From Symbiodinium natans (Eukaryota; Sar; Dinophyceae; Suessiales; Symbiodiniaceae): a stretch of 64,000 nucleotides of DNA. This document shows positions 24,744 through 36,151 of this stretch, one piece after another. The notes under the pieces were generated by a model. That model was not told the DNA's origin. It worked only from the letters and a program-made list of their open reading frames with translations, and made no database searches. A program made the translations under genes and the position numbers. Numbering within the stretch: the stretch's first letter is position 1; each line of letters begins with the position of its first letter. Location of the stretch: positions 77,001 to 141,000 of the forward strand of contig CAJNDS010002250.1 of NCBI GenBank assembly GCA_905221605.1. Reading direction: 5' to 3'.

Positions 24744-25411
24744 CTGCAGATGTCTCCGAGGCTCGGCGTTGGGGGAGTTTGAGGGTTTTGGGCCGGAGGG
24801 TTTGAAGGCCTTGAAGGCTTTGGAGGGTTCGACGATTTGAAGGTTTGTGGGTTGAGCCTGTGAGCGTCTGAGGGTGAGCTTGGGCCTCGAGAATTGGTGA
24901 ACCGCCGTGGCGGTTAAAGGGCGGCTTCAATGGCTCAGTGTTCGTGGAAGAACGGGGAGGTTCCAAGACACCACAAACATCCAAGGGCAAACAGCAAAAC
25001 CCTCAACGCCAAACCTGAAAATTGTGTGGCCCCATAATCCACCCCCCCTCCCCCCAAATCCGGCCTGAGGTTGTCCGGCTTCACGGCGTACCTGTTGGGG
25101 GTGGGGGGGGGGGGGGCCACCAGGACCGGGGCTGAGAGACGGGGCTCAGAAACTCAAAACATTCTCATCTCCTGCCGGCCTAAACTGAAAACCCCATACA
25201 GCCTAAACTCCCAAAACTACTGCCTAAACCCTAAACTCCAAAACGACTTCCACCTGGAACATCCCTCCGCCTAGGCCCAACCAACGTTGCTCCAAGGCGC
25301 TGATCTCCACTGTCGATCAGCCGCACGATGAGTCGGTTGGTGCCTCGGCCGCCCGTGGTAAGAGGTTCAGGGTTAGGGTGTGGGGTCTAAGGCTTGAACC
25401 ATCTTTTTATA

Positions 25412-25680
25412 ATGTATATATATATATATAGCATATACACATGCACATACATGTGTGTGTACTATGATTGTTCGTATTATGCTTATTACTCGTATATAAT
25501 CTACCCCCGCCTCCTGGCCAATGTCCCCTCTAAACAGCATCGACATCTTTCCTTATGCATGTATATATTCTATTACATATATATATATACATATATATAG
25601 TACACATGCATACATATATATATATATATATTTATATTTATATGTGTATATACATATACATATATATATGTATTTATTTA
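25412..25680. repeat. AT-rich microsatellite cluster
   Basis: TATA runs with CATATACAT variants at 25412-25460 and 25560-25680, separated by about 100 bp of more complex DNA. Confidence 0.8.
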
Positions 25681-26999
25681 TTCATGCCGTGTGGGGTAGG
25701 ACCAGGCCCGTCTGCGACAAAGCCTTGAACAGATAAGATTCTGTACGTAACCAGGGCGTCCACAAAGTCTGAAACAAGAAACGGGGTAGAACCCTCGATT
25801 CCCCAGGCACTCAGACTTTATGCGTGATGCGCACATCTTGCGCATAATTACGAGTGCAGGTTAAGATCTTAGGATAAGCTCTGGTGGCTTTCCGTACAGG
25901 CACCAGGCTGAGGACAGTATCACATGATCTGAATACAAAGTTCGGCAATGCCTGGGGTTCATTCAGAACATGGGTTTTAGGCGTCTCTGTGTCACAAGGT
26001 TCATCTCTAAAGCTTACGCAATCATGGCTGTATGGGCACATCTTCCGCCACCCTTCGAAGATTCCCTGGCGCTTTTTCGCTGGCTGCTCCGCTGGCGCGA
26101 TCCTCGACAGAGAGCTTGCTTCTCGCGGGCGCGTCTCTTCAGGAGCCTGAGACTGTAGCACCCCGTGGAAGCTGGTTAAAACCGTCATATGGGGGTCGGA
26201 ATAGTTTTTGATAGCATTCCCCTATGGGCCCTGTAGAATGATATACTATAAATAAGAACCCCGAACACCCTATTCTGATTACTAAGGCCCCCATATTGAG
26301 CGGTTTTGGTGTTCGTGCCTCCACAGGGCCTTCGCTTTGTGGGGGTTTCAGGACTTGGGACTGGTGACGTTGGTGATTGGGAGGAAGCCGCGAGCAAAAG
26401 GCGGCCTACTCCATCCACAATACTTATCAAAAGCAAACTGAAGAGTTGGGTTTGGCGGGGGGGGGGGGCTCTCCATTCCGAAGCCGCGGACGCGGAGGCA
26501 GAAAAAGCTTGGCGAAGCTGTTGGCAACAAAACCATCTGACATGAACCGCTCACCTCCGATCTCTCCCAAAGTCCAGCAAAAGCGAAGTCCAGAAATCTC
26601 TGCGTGCCAGCTCTTCTAGCTCCCTGAATTTATCAGGGAACAACACTACCCGACGGCCTTAATTTGCCAGAAACGAAACCTGACAAAACCATAGACCCCA
26701 GACCCCAATCCGCCCTAAACCTCTGCCGCCTCAATGCCCCCAAGCCCTTAACGCCCTCAATCCCTAAACACAGAAGCCTAACTGACCCCTGCAGGCCATT
26801 ATAGTGTGTCCTTTCCAGGTAAGGACAAGCCATGCAGAGTTTAGCAACTAGGTTAGGGTGGGCTTCCCGAAGATTGTTTGAGATGGCCGCCATAGATGTA
26901 CTGCGACTACTACGACGCGGTAAACTTCACAGCTGTTGCAGCGCCACATCATAGCAACCCCTACATTACAAACGCCCAAAACCAAAACCTCCCCCAAAT

Positions 27000-27110
27000 C
27001 CTAAAGCCCTAGAACACGAAAACCCTAAAACCCCAAAATCCTAAAACCTTAAAATCCTAAAACCTTAAAATCCTAAAACCCTGAAGCCCTAAACCCGAAA
27101 ACCCCAAAAC
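27000..27110 (+). repeat. octamer array CCCTAAAA/CCTTAAAAT variants
   Basis: Tandem 8-bp units related to the telomere heptamer but with an extra A. A much longer array of this type is at 53334-53680. Confidence 0.7.
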
Positions 27111-27123
27111 CCCCTAACAAGCC

Positions 27124-27182
27124 GAGGAGCCATCGGCCCGCGCCGCCCACCCCGGCGGCAAGGAACCCCGGAGGTCCAGGCC
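27124..27182 (-). CDS. possible WW-domain half exon
   Basis: After GCGCAG the peptide reads GLDLRGSLPPGWAARADGSS, matching the start of WW domains (LPPGW...R.D..G). The second half of the domain was not found, so this is tentative. Confidence 0.3.
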
Positions 27183-28529
27183 CTGCGCACCGAGGAAGGT
27201 GATTCTCAAAGTTTAGGGTTTAGGGGTGTCGGGATTAGGGGTTTAGGGTTTGTGGGGTTTTAGGGTTTGGGATTTCGGGTTTTCGGGTTTTCGGGTTTTC
27301 GGGTTTAGGTTTAGAGTCTTTTGAGGGCGGGGTAGGGCGACTTACAGTACCAAACAGTGTTGTGGTGAAGGTGTTACAGGTACTCGTTTGATTGGTTTGT
27401 TCCTTTGGCGTTGGGTTTTACGGCTTCTTAGGGTCTGCGAGCTCAGTGACTTTAAAAACCCTAAACCCTAAACTCCAGGGTTCATGCCAGGCCTCCGGGT
27501 TCACAGGGTTTCAGGAGGCTTCGGGCTGTTTCAAGCTTTGGAGCTTAGGGTGCAGGAGTTAGGGTTTAGGGCAAGTCTGGGGGTTAGGAAAAGACCCAAA
27601 CCTGCAAGCTCGGGGCTGCAGGTGCGGAGGAGTTGGGTGTTCTTGATTCTGTTGTGGCCTTTTGCCCCAACACATCTTTCAGGTCTGGGGATTAGGACTT
27701 TGAAAATCAGCCCCCAAACCCCAAAACCCACAAGGGCGCTCCCAACTCCATAAAAACGGGGTCTGAACGAACGCGCCTCCACAAGCTCTGCAAAGCTCCC
27801 CGGCAGGGGCGAGAGCATCTGCAGATGCAGCGGGGGCCCAGCGTTGCGGGTCGTCTTATACCGGTGCTTTAAGGGGAGTTTGCAGGGGGAACGCCTTTGC
27901 CCACTGGGTGCTGCTGTACAATGGGTGTGTAGTGGAAAGCCCAACCCAAGACCCGACCTGATGTAAAAAGTCGGAAACCCTAAACCCTAAAAAGCCCTCA
28001 GCCCTAAACCCTAAAGCCGAAGCCCTAACGCTAAACCCTAAACCCTAAACCCCAAACCGATGGCGCAACAGCTTCAAGCCATTCCCCAGCAGGCTTCAGC
28101 AGCGAACCGTACGCCCATGTGAGATGATTCCCTGAACCCCCGTCTCCCTCGCCCTCTTTCAAGGGTTTAGGGTTCAGGGTTTAGGGTTTAGGGCTCAGGG
28201 TTTAGGGTGTAGGGGGGATCTTACTTCAGACGCTCGTGATGCCCTTGATCTCCTGAATATCAAAAACAATACCTGTTTCCTTCTACTCCCTGGTGCTTCT
28301 CGGGCGTGGAGGAGTGGATCCCTACGCAACCCCACCCCTCTGTTCACTCCACTGACACTTAAGCACCCGGATGACCGGATGACCGGATGCCCTAAACCCT
28401 AAACCCTAAACCCAAAACCCTAAACCCTAAACCCCAAACCCGATGTACCAGGACTTGATAAGGGGCATCCGAGGGCTAAGCTTAACAATGCAGGGCGTCA
28501 AACGCAAACACTGCCAAGACGGTTAACCT

Positions 28530-29059
28530 TCAAGAAAGCCTTTCAGTTGCCTCCCGCCGCGCTCCCCCTGGAACACGGAAGGTGAGTTGAAACCGATGCA
28601 GACCTTGAGGCAACTTGCTCTGCTTACTTCTAAGTGGTTTCGGGCGCTGGCTTCAGGGTTTGGGGATCTGCAGCTTCTGGTTTCGAGGGGAGGAGGGGCT
28701 TTAAAACGAGAGGTCAAGAAGCCCCACGCCCATGGGCTACCTGTATGAAACGAGAGGGGATGGAATTCGGATGTTAGAATTTGAAAACTTGCGTTTTGAG
28801 GACTGAGGGTGGTGGGGTTTAGATCCAAGGGCTGTAGGGCTTCAGGCTTGAGGAATATATATATATATAGAGATATATATATATATATATATATGTGTGT
28901 ATATATATGTATATATGCATATATGCATATATGCATATATGTATATACATGTATGTGATATGATAGGTGTATATATATATATGTATACAGAACACATGGC
29001 ATTTAACTGTATACATACATACATACATACATACATACATACATACATACATACATACA

Positions 29060-29094
<35 letters not shown>

Positions 29095-30074
29095 GTATAT
29101 GTATATGTGTATATATATATATATGAATATACATCATGTCTAATGTATGCAAAGGCATGGTTGCAGGTTTGAGGGTTCCGATGTCTCGGGCTTGGACATC
29201 GCAGGGAGGTCGAGCTCGCTCTGCAGCAGAGCAAGAACGCGCAAGAGCCGAGCATGAATCCCCCTGGACCCTGAACTCCAAGGGCTTTAGGGTTTAGGGC
29301 TTAGAGCTTAGAGTTTAGGGTTTAGGGCCTATTTCATTAGAATGGGCATCTTCATGGGCACTGCTTTGGAATCCTTACAAAAAAAAGCTGGCCCTTGCCA
29401 TGATTTGACCCTGCGCTGACGAGAGGCAATTCTGTTCGCACCACTTGGCATCGCCTTGGGTGGTGTGCCTGGTGGAGTACTTGCCGTCGTAGACGGTTGG
29501 GTGACCTCGGGCACCCCTACAAAACCCTAAAGCCCGACACCCTGATGTTCCTGAATCCCAAACCCCAAAGTTCCTGCAACCCGATCTCGCAAGGACCCGA
29601 CGCCTGAAGTTAGGAGCACCGCGCCCAAACTGGGCCCTAGACCCGAAACCTTAAGCGCCACTCAAGTGCAGAGCCTCCTCAAGTGCATAGCTTCTACGGG
29701 CTTAGGGGTGTCAGCCCTTCACCGTCACCCAAAAGTCCCGAAGCCGGCTATCATCTTGCGAGGCGGCCGATGTGGGCGCAGTGCGACCGAATCTGATGGC
29801 GCCGCCCGGTGAGGATGCGAACCATGAACAGTGAGAGAGCCTCGAAAATCGAGGTGCACAGCCGCATAGCCCTGGCTTGTGAACCAGTAGTTGATGTTGC
29901 ATCCCTTGCCCTAGTATTTAATGTGTTTCATGTCATTTCGACCCTCTTGAAGTGGGCCGATTAGCAGGGCCCCATACTCCTTTTGAATCTCAATGTCAGG
30001 CAGATTGTGGGTTTGGCGGCTCCAGGATCCATAGAGTTTACACATAACAGAATACATGTATAGAACGAAGAAGG

Positions 30075-30109
<35 letters not shown>

Positions 30110-32792
30110 AGAGCGTTTAGGGCCAAGACCTCTGCTAAGCTCCGGTCCTCATTAGACGGCTCGCCTGTCAACATGCTCTGGTCCGCGTATTTTGACATTT
30201 TTGCACACGTCACACATTGTTATTTCCGGAAGTTCGCTTCCACATTTGGGTGGTAAGAAGAAATTGCACAGTGTACACTTGGCACTTTTCCAAGGCCCGC
30301 CCTGCTCAGGGTTTCCAATCTCGAGCACACCACACGACCTAAAACCAAACACCCAGCATCCAGGCCTCAAGTGCTAGAGTTAAGCAATGCTGCGCCCCCT
30401 CCAAACAACAACCCCAGCTCCACAAGCTCAATTCACTATTACGCTCAAGGGGGAGTGGAGAGGATCCCTATATACTTCCATATATTATATATATAGAGAA
30501 CCCCTCAAACATCTTGATGAGAAGAGTACCTATTGTCATCAAGTCAAAGGCCTGATTGAGCCCCACCTCCTGCCGTCAAGGAGCCCTTCCCTGCTTGAAG
30601 CCATGGGCCTGCAGCATGAGCTGGGTACCTTGTTCCGGGCGGCGTTTGATGTTGCTTCAGGCGCTCAAGCCTCGAGGTTTCTGGAGGCCATTTAGGGGTT
30701 TATTCGGCTTATGGTGTTTTGTGTACCTCGGACTATCCTATGGCGCTGTTTTTGGTGTAGGGTTTAGGGTTCGGGTTCAGGGTTTTCACGGGGGCAGGCG
30801 GTCTGAACGAGGACGAACCACCAACAGCTTTCAGATCAGGGTCGCAGGTCTAGGGTTGCATCCCTCAGACTCAAGACCAGCAGGGGGCTTTTTCGCAGGT
30901 AGTCACACAGAGAACCCGGGGTTCCAAAGATGAACTCTTGGTATACACCTGGGTTCTGGAGAGTGGCTGCGACGATGCTGCTCGTGGCCGCTACTGGGCA
31001 AGCTGAAGACCCACACGTTCTTTAGGGTTTAGGGTTCAGGGTTCAGGGTTTAGGGTTTAGGGTTTCCGAACTCCAAACAGTTCAGAACCCCCAAGCACCA
31101 GTGAGTTGTGAAGGACCCGAGGCCCGGTCCCCCTTCATACCCAATGCTGCTACAATGAACTGCGGCATAGGGTTCAGGGTTCAGGGTTTCGGGTTTAGTG
31201 ATAGGGTTACTCAACGCCATAGGGTTTAGGGGTTTAAGGCATTTAGAGTTTTGGGGTCTAGGGTTTGGAGGTCTTGGGGTTTGGATTTTAGGGTTCTTAG
31301 GGTTGTAGGGTTTAGGAAGCCCCCAAACCCACCAAACAATTCCTCCAGGTGGCCACATGGCTTGCCTCGGCCCCCAGACACCGTCGGGAGCTGACGTTGG
31401 GCGCCACGGTCCTGAACTGGCTGGTTCTGAGTATAGGGAATCAAGGAATGAGGTACCCTATGTAATCCCTGGAAGGGTATACATGGAGCCCGACTTCCCT
31501 CATTCCCTACTAAGAACCAGAGGTGAACCCTGAACCTGGGGATCTCTACTGGCTCTGCCAGAGATGAAGATCTCCGGGACGTGGTTGCAGGGTTGAAGAC
31601 ATGGGGTTGATCTAAATTGTACAAGCTTCGGGTACTGTGCAAAAAGGCTCCAGGCTCCACAGTTTAGATCAACCCACCTATGAGGTCTGTGGTGTAGGCT
31701 GAGTCTTCCGTCTTAGGAAAAGTCCTTCCAGTGCACGTGGGCGGTGACATTCCGCGAGGTCGCCAGTCCGTGGCTCAGCCTGGGTCGTGAGCAGGTGCCA
31801 CACTCAAAGGAGCAAAAGGAGGCCAGGAGCGTCAACGCCCTAAACCCTCAACCTTCAACTCTAAACCCTGAACAACCCTATACATAAACCCTTTTCAAGC
31901 CCGAAGCCCTAAACCTGAAGCTCTGAACCCTGAACACTACCGCCGCCTGAACTGCCCTGAGACCTGGGGGGCTCTCTATGGGACGCACTGGCTCTGAAGG
32001 GGGAGTGGAGGAGCGGATCATCTTACTGGTTCATTAAATTCCTCTCAGGCATACTATAAACTATAACGAAGATTCTCTGAAACCCCAGAGGATATGTAGA
32101 ATGGATCCAAAGGTCCTACTAAGGAACCATGAAAGCTCAAGCCATCAACCCAACTGTTCCCGACCCTGCAAAGCCCATGTAGTGCAGCTCCAGCGGCACG
32201 GCATAACACCGATGGAGCTGACCAAGCGCTAGCTGCAGCTTCAGATCAAAGTAGGCCTGCTTTTGGGTGGAGCTGTACGGGTCGCTGTCGAAACTTTGCG
32301 GCTTTGCTGTCGAGGCTCTTGGCAGCTTATCTTGCGATGCTGGCCCGCAAAGCTAAACCCTGACCCGTACGCTTTGCGCGAGGGCCCCTCTGTTGAGCGT
32401 TCCCTTGGCGGCTACAGCATTTGCAGATTCTAGGCACGTGCGAGCTTTCTTCGGCCAAGATCAATGTTCCTATTTAGGACTTGTATAGGATTTGTGGTTC
32501 AAGGATATGATATTTCCATGGTTCAGGGTCCCGAGTCTCGTGGGTTTACGGCTGCGTTCAGCGGACAGCCAGCCTTGCATGGTAGGACCAGGAACAAACC
32601 GTTTGCAGATGAAAAGCCAAAAGCTAGAGGCTACCAAGCTCTTAACACTTGCACCCTGTAATCCCCAGCTAGTCAAATCCCAAACCGCCTGAAAACCTTG
32701 AAAGCCTTCAGGCTGGGGGCATCCGTGCGCCTTGCAGCTGCAAGCGCAGAGCACCAGGCCGCTAGATGGCACATCCAGGCGGTGCACGAAAC
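28530..32792 (-). CDS. RluA-type RNA pseudouridine synthase (multi-exon)
   Basis: Seven minus-strand exons: 32792-32731 ([14 protein letters not shown], carrying the catalytic Asp of the HRLD motif), 32256-32170 ([20 protein letters not shown]), 31411-31357 ([11 protein letters not shown]), 30628-30595 ([10 protein letters not shown]), 29871-29768 ([20 protein letters not shown], the conserved family motif), 29505-29421 ([20 protein letters not shown]) and 28603-28530 ([13 protein letters not shown], then stop). All but the last junction join in phase; donors are GC, GC, GT, GC and GC in order. The enzyme isomerises uridine to pseudouridine in rRNA, tRNA or other RNA. The N-terminal part before HRLD is not found: the GT15 gene stop lies only 260 bp upstream. 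The last exon needs an unresolved junction. Confidence 0.8.
28853..29135. repeat. AT and ATAC microsatellite
   Basis: TATA and TATATGCA runs, then about twenty perfect CATA tetranucleotides (about 29010-29089), then TATA again. It lies in an intron of the pseudouridine synthase gene. Tetranucleotide periodicity gives spurious Tyr/Met/Cys/Val ORFs. Confidence 0.9.
30075..30113 (+). repeat. GA microsatellite
   Basis: About thirteen GA dinucleotides with GCGA interruptions, in an intron. Confidence 0.85.
31421..31520. mobile_element. hairpin MITE-like element, family 3
   Basis: Terminal inverted repeats CTGGTTCTGAGTATAGGGAA / TTCCCTACTAAGAACCAG. It sits inside the pseudouridine synthase intron and ends only 9 bp from the acceptor of the exon at 31411-31357. 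Related sequence at 50281-50392. Confidence 0.6.
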
Positions 32793-33051
32793 CTGCATCC
32801 AAGCCCAAAAACGCTGATCTTGATTCCTGAGGCCGGGATGACTTTAAATGGTCAGAGAAGAGCCCCATCTGCAGTAGGATGAGCACAAACAGAGCATGCG
32901 TCGTCGAATGTCACTGAACCCCAAAATGGACTTTGCCAAGTTTGCAGGTGTGTGTAACCTGGGGGGTGAGCTGAAAAAACACCAGCGCGGGAGGCAGATA
33001 CTGCAGGAATCTGCAGGAACAGTGCCGCTGTCAAAGTGCGACCACGGCTGC

Positions 33052-34158
33052 TCAACGCGCGTGACGGTAGGCTTGCAGGAGTTCCTTTGGCAGGGGCTCG
33101 GTCTCGGCACCTGTCAACTCGATCGAGAGCCGCCTGAGCAAGGCATCGCCCCAACGGTGCAAGTAGATGCCCTTGGAGCCCAGCACCGCATCACGCCAGG
33201 CAATCATCGGTGCGCTGCGGAAGGCCGACAACCTGCCGATCTCGATGTTGTTGTAGTAGCCCCTCACACAACCCTTTCCCAAAGGAAGTATGTGGTCCAA
33301 GGTGATTGCGTGTGGGTTTGCCGAAAGGACGGATGCACTAGCTTGGCCGTTGCTGTGCACCTTCTTGTAATACTCCGTGACGAGGTCATGCAGGCCCTCT
33401 GCGACATCCCCGCAATCTTTGCTGTCCTGGTTGTGCAAGTACACCAGGTTACGGTTCGCGTCCATCGCCTTGAAGGGATCGATGTCAGCATCCGTCGACA
33501 AGTAGGAGTCTGTGTCCATGCGCATCCAGTAAGTGTATTTCTGCAAATCCGGAATCTGGAAGATGTCGGCGAAGAAGAAGCGGCACATGTGCTGGTAGCC
33601 CCAAGGGCTCCGCTTCTGCCACTTCGGCTCCGTGCCCTCCAGGTCGCGCGGCAGCGTGCGGAACTGGATTGGCACGACGCAAGCGTCCCTCGGGGCAGCC
33701 TTCTGCAAGACCGTTTGCAACTGCTCCTCAGACCAGGTGTCCTCACGATCGTAAAACACCCTGACCTCGGCTCTGCCGTTGTCCTTCAGGCGCTTCAATT
33801 TCGACAAGGATTTTTGCAAGTTCTCCCAGTCAGGGCCCTCGGGCGGTGCAGCGAGGTAGATGATGGCGGCATCATGTTTGCGCTTGCGTCGGCAACGCTC
33901 TGGCCCGATGCTGAGGGCACCCGTGGAGGTGCGATTGTCGTGGAGCCGCAGGGAGATGGCGGCGCTCCGCTTCAGAGCGAAGATTATCAAAAAGAACGTG
34001 GAGGTAATCGCGGAAGGCATGAGTGAGAGCTTGTCCCCACGACGGGTGGGGAGGTTTTCTGGAGTTCTCGGTATCGGAACAGCTCGAGAGACCAATGGCA
34101 ATTCAATCGACATGATCTGGAAAGAATGACAACCCACCTCAAACACCCACATGGTCAA
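33052..34158 (-). CDS. GT15-family alpha-1,2-mannosyltransferase-like (Kre2/Mnt1)
   Basis: An intact single-exon ORF of 368 codons. Diagnostic GT15 features, in order: WGYQHMCRFFFADIF (about 186-200), the DxD-like YWMRMDTDSYL (210-220), YNNIEIG (302-308, with the Glu expected at the catalytic position), HRWGDALLRR (334-343) and a final YRH. Fungal relatives add mannose to N- and O-glycans in the Golgi. A hydrophobic stretch near residues 50-62 (STFFLIIFAL) fits a signal anchor. A second ATG at 34113 lies 3 nt after a pyrimidine-rich CTTTCCAG and is the more likely start (353 residues). The lack of introns contrasts with all neighbours and may point to retroposition. The long plus-strand ORF across it is a shadow. 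Confidence 0.85.
   Translation of the reverse strand: MTMWVFEVGCHSFQIMSIELPLVSRAVPIPRTPENLPTRRGDKLSLMPSAITSTFFLIIFALKRSAAISLRLHDNRTSTGALSIGPERCRRKRKHDAAIIYLAAPPEGPDWENLQKSLSKLKRLKDNGRAEVRVFYDREDTWSEEQLQTVLQKAAPRDACVVPIQFRTLPRDLEGTEPKWQKRSPWGYQHMCRFFFADIFQIPDLQKYTYWMRMDTDSYLSTDADIDPFKAMDANRNLVYLHNQDSKDCGDVAEGLHDLVTEYYKKVHSNGQASASVLSANPHAITLDHILPLGKGCVRGYYNNIEIGRLSAFRSAPMIAWRDAVLGSKGIYLHRWGDALLRRLSIELTGAETEPLPKELLQAYRHAR
34114..34130 (-). promoter_or_regulatory. possible spliced-leader or intron acceptor
   Basis: Minus-strand TGTCATTCTTTCCAG directly before ATCATG of the GT15 ORF. Dinoflagellate mRNAs receive a trans-spliced leader at such sites; it could equally be the acceptor of an ordinary 5-prime intron. 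Confidence 0.35.
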
Positions 34159-34210
34159 TGCTTACTTTCCATGTGTAGGCGCGGTGCGCAGGGACAGTAC
34201 GTGTTTATGT

Positions 34211-34310
34211 TGGGATGTTCCCCCTTATACTTACAGTCCTGCATAGGGATTACAGTAGGTGGGTACTCTAACCCCTTGTAAGGACTGTTAGTATAAGGGG
34301 GAACATCCCA
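34211..34310. mobile_element. hairpin MITE-like element, family 1, best copy
   Basis: Near-perfect 100-bp palindrome TGGGATGTTCCCCCTTATAC ... GTATAAGGGGGAACATCCCA with a short loop. It lies just upstream of the GT15 gene start and serves as a reference copy for the family. Confidence 0.75.
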
Positions 34311-35063
34311 ATGAGGGCGGTCTTCGGATGCTAGGAGAGTGCATCCCTCAACCCTAAACCCTAAATCCTAAACCCTAAACCCTATACCCTAAACCCCGGG
34401 TTCCCTCAAGTGTGTGGGTTCTGTGGGACGGTCGGGGGTTTGAGGTGCAGGAAGCTTTTCTCAGGGGTTAGCTGCAACCCCATGTGATTTCATGGCGATT
34501 AAGGGTTTAAGGGCCTTAAGGGTTTTAAGGGTTTGAGGGCTGAAGGCTTGCAATTTCGGGCGCAACCCGCCCGGAAACCCGACTTCAGCCTACGCCTTCG
34601 CGCTGCAAAAAAAACACAATACATGAAGCCATACATTCCAAACCCGGAAAATCGAAGCATCCGAAAGCTGGCACCCTAAACCCCCCCCCCCCTTTTTGAG
34701 CCCGGCCGTGTTCATGCTCGGGGTCTCGGAGGATGCTGTGCTCAAGACCCTTCGCAGCCTGGCCAAGGAAAAAGTTGGAGGTTTCGGGTCTTCAGGTTTA
34801 GGGGGGATGTGCCAAGGTTTGATGTTGAGGGGTCCGGGCTTTTGCGACTCTCAGCCCTACGCCCGGAGACTTCAAAACGGCCCGAGAGTTAAGTGTCCCA
34901 ACTGGGGTGTACTTCTGGCCACAACCCCTGCAGGCGCTTCGGACGATGACCTACAGGAATCCAGGAGTTCAGGGGGCGAACCAGGATTCAGGGATGTCCT
35001 TAAGGGTTAGGTGTTGACGAGGATTCAGGAGTTCCGGTCTTCAAGCTTTGGTCTAAGGATAGT

Positions 35064-35192
35064 TTCATGGCCCCTTAGTATGGGCCCTGAAAAGGGGGCC
35101 CCTAACATACCCCTTATGTGCCCTGTATAAGTCAAGGGCCCATACTTGGGAACCCTTCAAGGAGAGGTAAGGGACCATATGAAGGGCCCATG
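35064..35192. mobile_element. hairpin MITE-like element, family 2
   Basis: Ends CATGGCCCCTTAGTATGGGCCC and AAGGGCCCATACTTGGGAACC...AAGGGACCATATG. A second copy lies at 60547-60684. Confidence 0.5.
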
Positions 35193-35937
35193 TAAGTACC
35201 CTGAGATTCAGGCGTTGAGGCTGTGGGTTGAGGATGCCTAGGGCTCAGGCCTTGCATGGTCAGGGCTTGCACAGAGGGCTCTAGCAGGGGGGGGGGGGGG
35301 CCCTCAGCAGCTTCCGAAACCACAAAGAAACTTTAAGCTTCAAACCCTAAAGGCTCCTTAGGGTACAGGGCTTAGGGTGTAGGAACCCTAAACTGTTTTT
35401 TTGCCACGAAGGCCTGCACACTCCCTCTGGGCCTGTAGGTGCTGCCACAGCTGTTGTGGGTGGTGGCCGCCCCACACCTCTGCATCACAAAGGGCTCCAC
35501 AAAGTTGACGCTTCAGGCATGTTGGGCATGTTGGGAACGACTGCCTTGTGGGCCACAGAAACCCCTGCACCATGAAAAAGTCCTCTGTGCATGCCGAAGG
35601 GGCATTGGACACCGTAAACCCTAAAACCTAAACCCTAAACCCTAAACCTTAAACCCTAAACCCTAAACCCTATGCAAACCCCCTGTACACGCCAGTGTCG
35701 GCTTGGCTCGGGGGCCCAGGGTCCCAGACCTGAGGCCGTCCCTGGGCCCCCCGCCGTCCCCCCCCCCCCCCCCCCCCCCTCCCAAACCCTAAGCCCTAAG
35801 CCCTAAGCCCTAAACCCTAAACCCCAAACCCTAAACCCCAAACCCTAAAGCCCACACCAACAAAAGTCTCTCGCCTCCCAGCCGGCTGGCTTGGCGACGG
35901 CTATCAAGGACCCCATGTGGAGAAGCCTGCCAAAACA

Positions 35938-36003
35938 GCCCTAAACCCTAAACCCTAAACCCTAAACCCTAAACCCTAAACCCTAAACCCTAAACCCTAA
36001 ACC
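35938..36003 (+). repeat. interstitial CCCTAAA array
   Basis: Nine perfect units. Confidence 0.9.
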
Positions 36004-36064
36004 CGTTGGGCTCAGCGTGCTTAGGAGCTCCTTAAGGAGGCTTTAGGCTTAGGGGCTTGGGGTT

Positions 36065-36151
36065 TGGGATGTTCCCCCTTATGCGAACAGTCCCTGATAG
36101 GGATTCTGATCGGGGGTATTAAGAACTGCTAGTATCCGAAAGAGCATCCCA
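36065..36151. mobile_element. hairpin MITE-like element, family 1
   Basis: TGGGATGTTCCCCCTTATGC at the left, AGCATCCCA at the right, core ATAGGGATT. The right arm is diverged. Confidence 0.6.

Larger units (their letters stand above)
24744..28529. other. long stretch with scattered coding-like minus exons
   Basis: Upstream exons of the STI1 gene may lie here. Candidates, all minus: about 25285-25365 (GGRGTNRLIVRLIDSGDQRL), about 26050-26150 (PAEQPAKKRQGIFEGWRK) and 27124-27182. The plus strand at 25285-25363 is also open and ends at a good GT donor, so strand is uncertain there. The remainder is telomere-word DNA and AT microsatellite. Confidence 0.35.
34159..36064. other. no firm gene; repeats, hairpins, one coding-like patch
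   Basis: Contains two hairpin elements and telomere words. A minus-strand patch at about 35410-35520 (VNFVEPFVMQRCGAATTHNS in one frame) may be an exon. A C homopolymer of about 20 bp lies at 35758-35779. Confidence 0.4.

Noticed and set aside
28523-29281. Tyr/Met/Cys/Val-rich ORFs on both strands
   Set aside because: Products of TATA and CATA microsatellite periodicity.
32896-34026. 376-codon plus-strand ORF
   Set aside because: It is antisense to the GT15 gene, whose family motifs are clear; the plus frame has no recognisable motif and is open because of GC-rich codon use.
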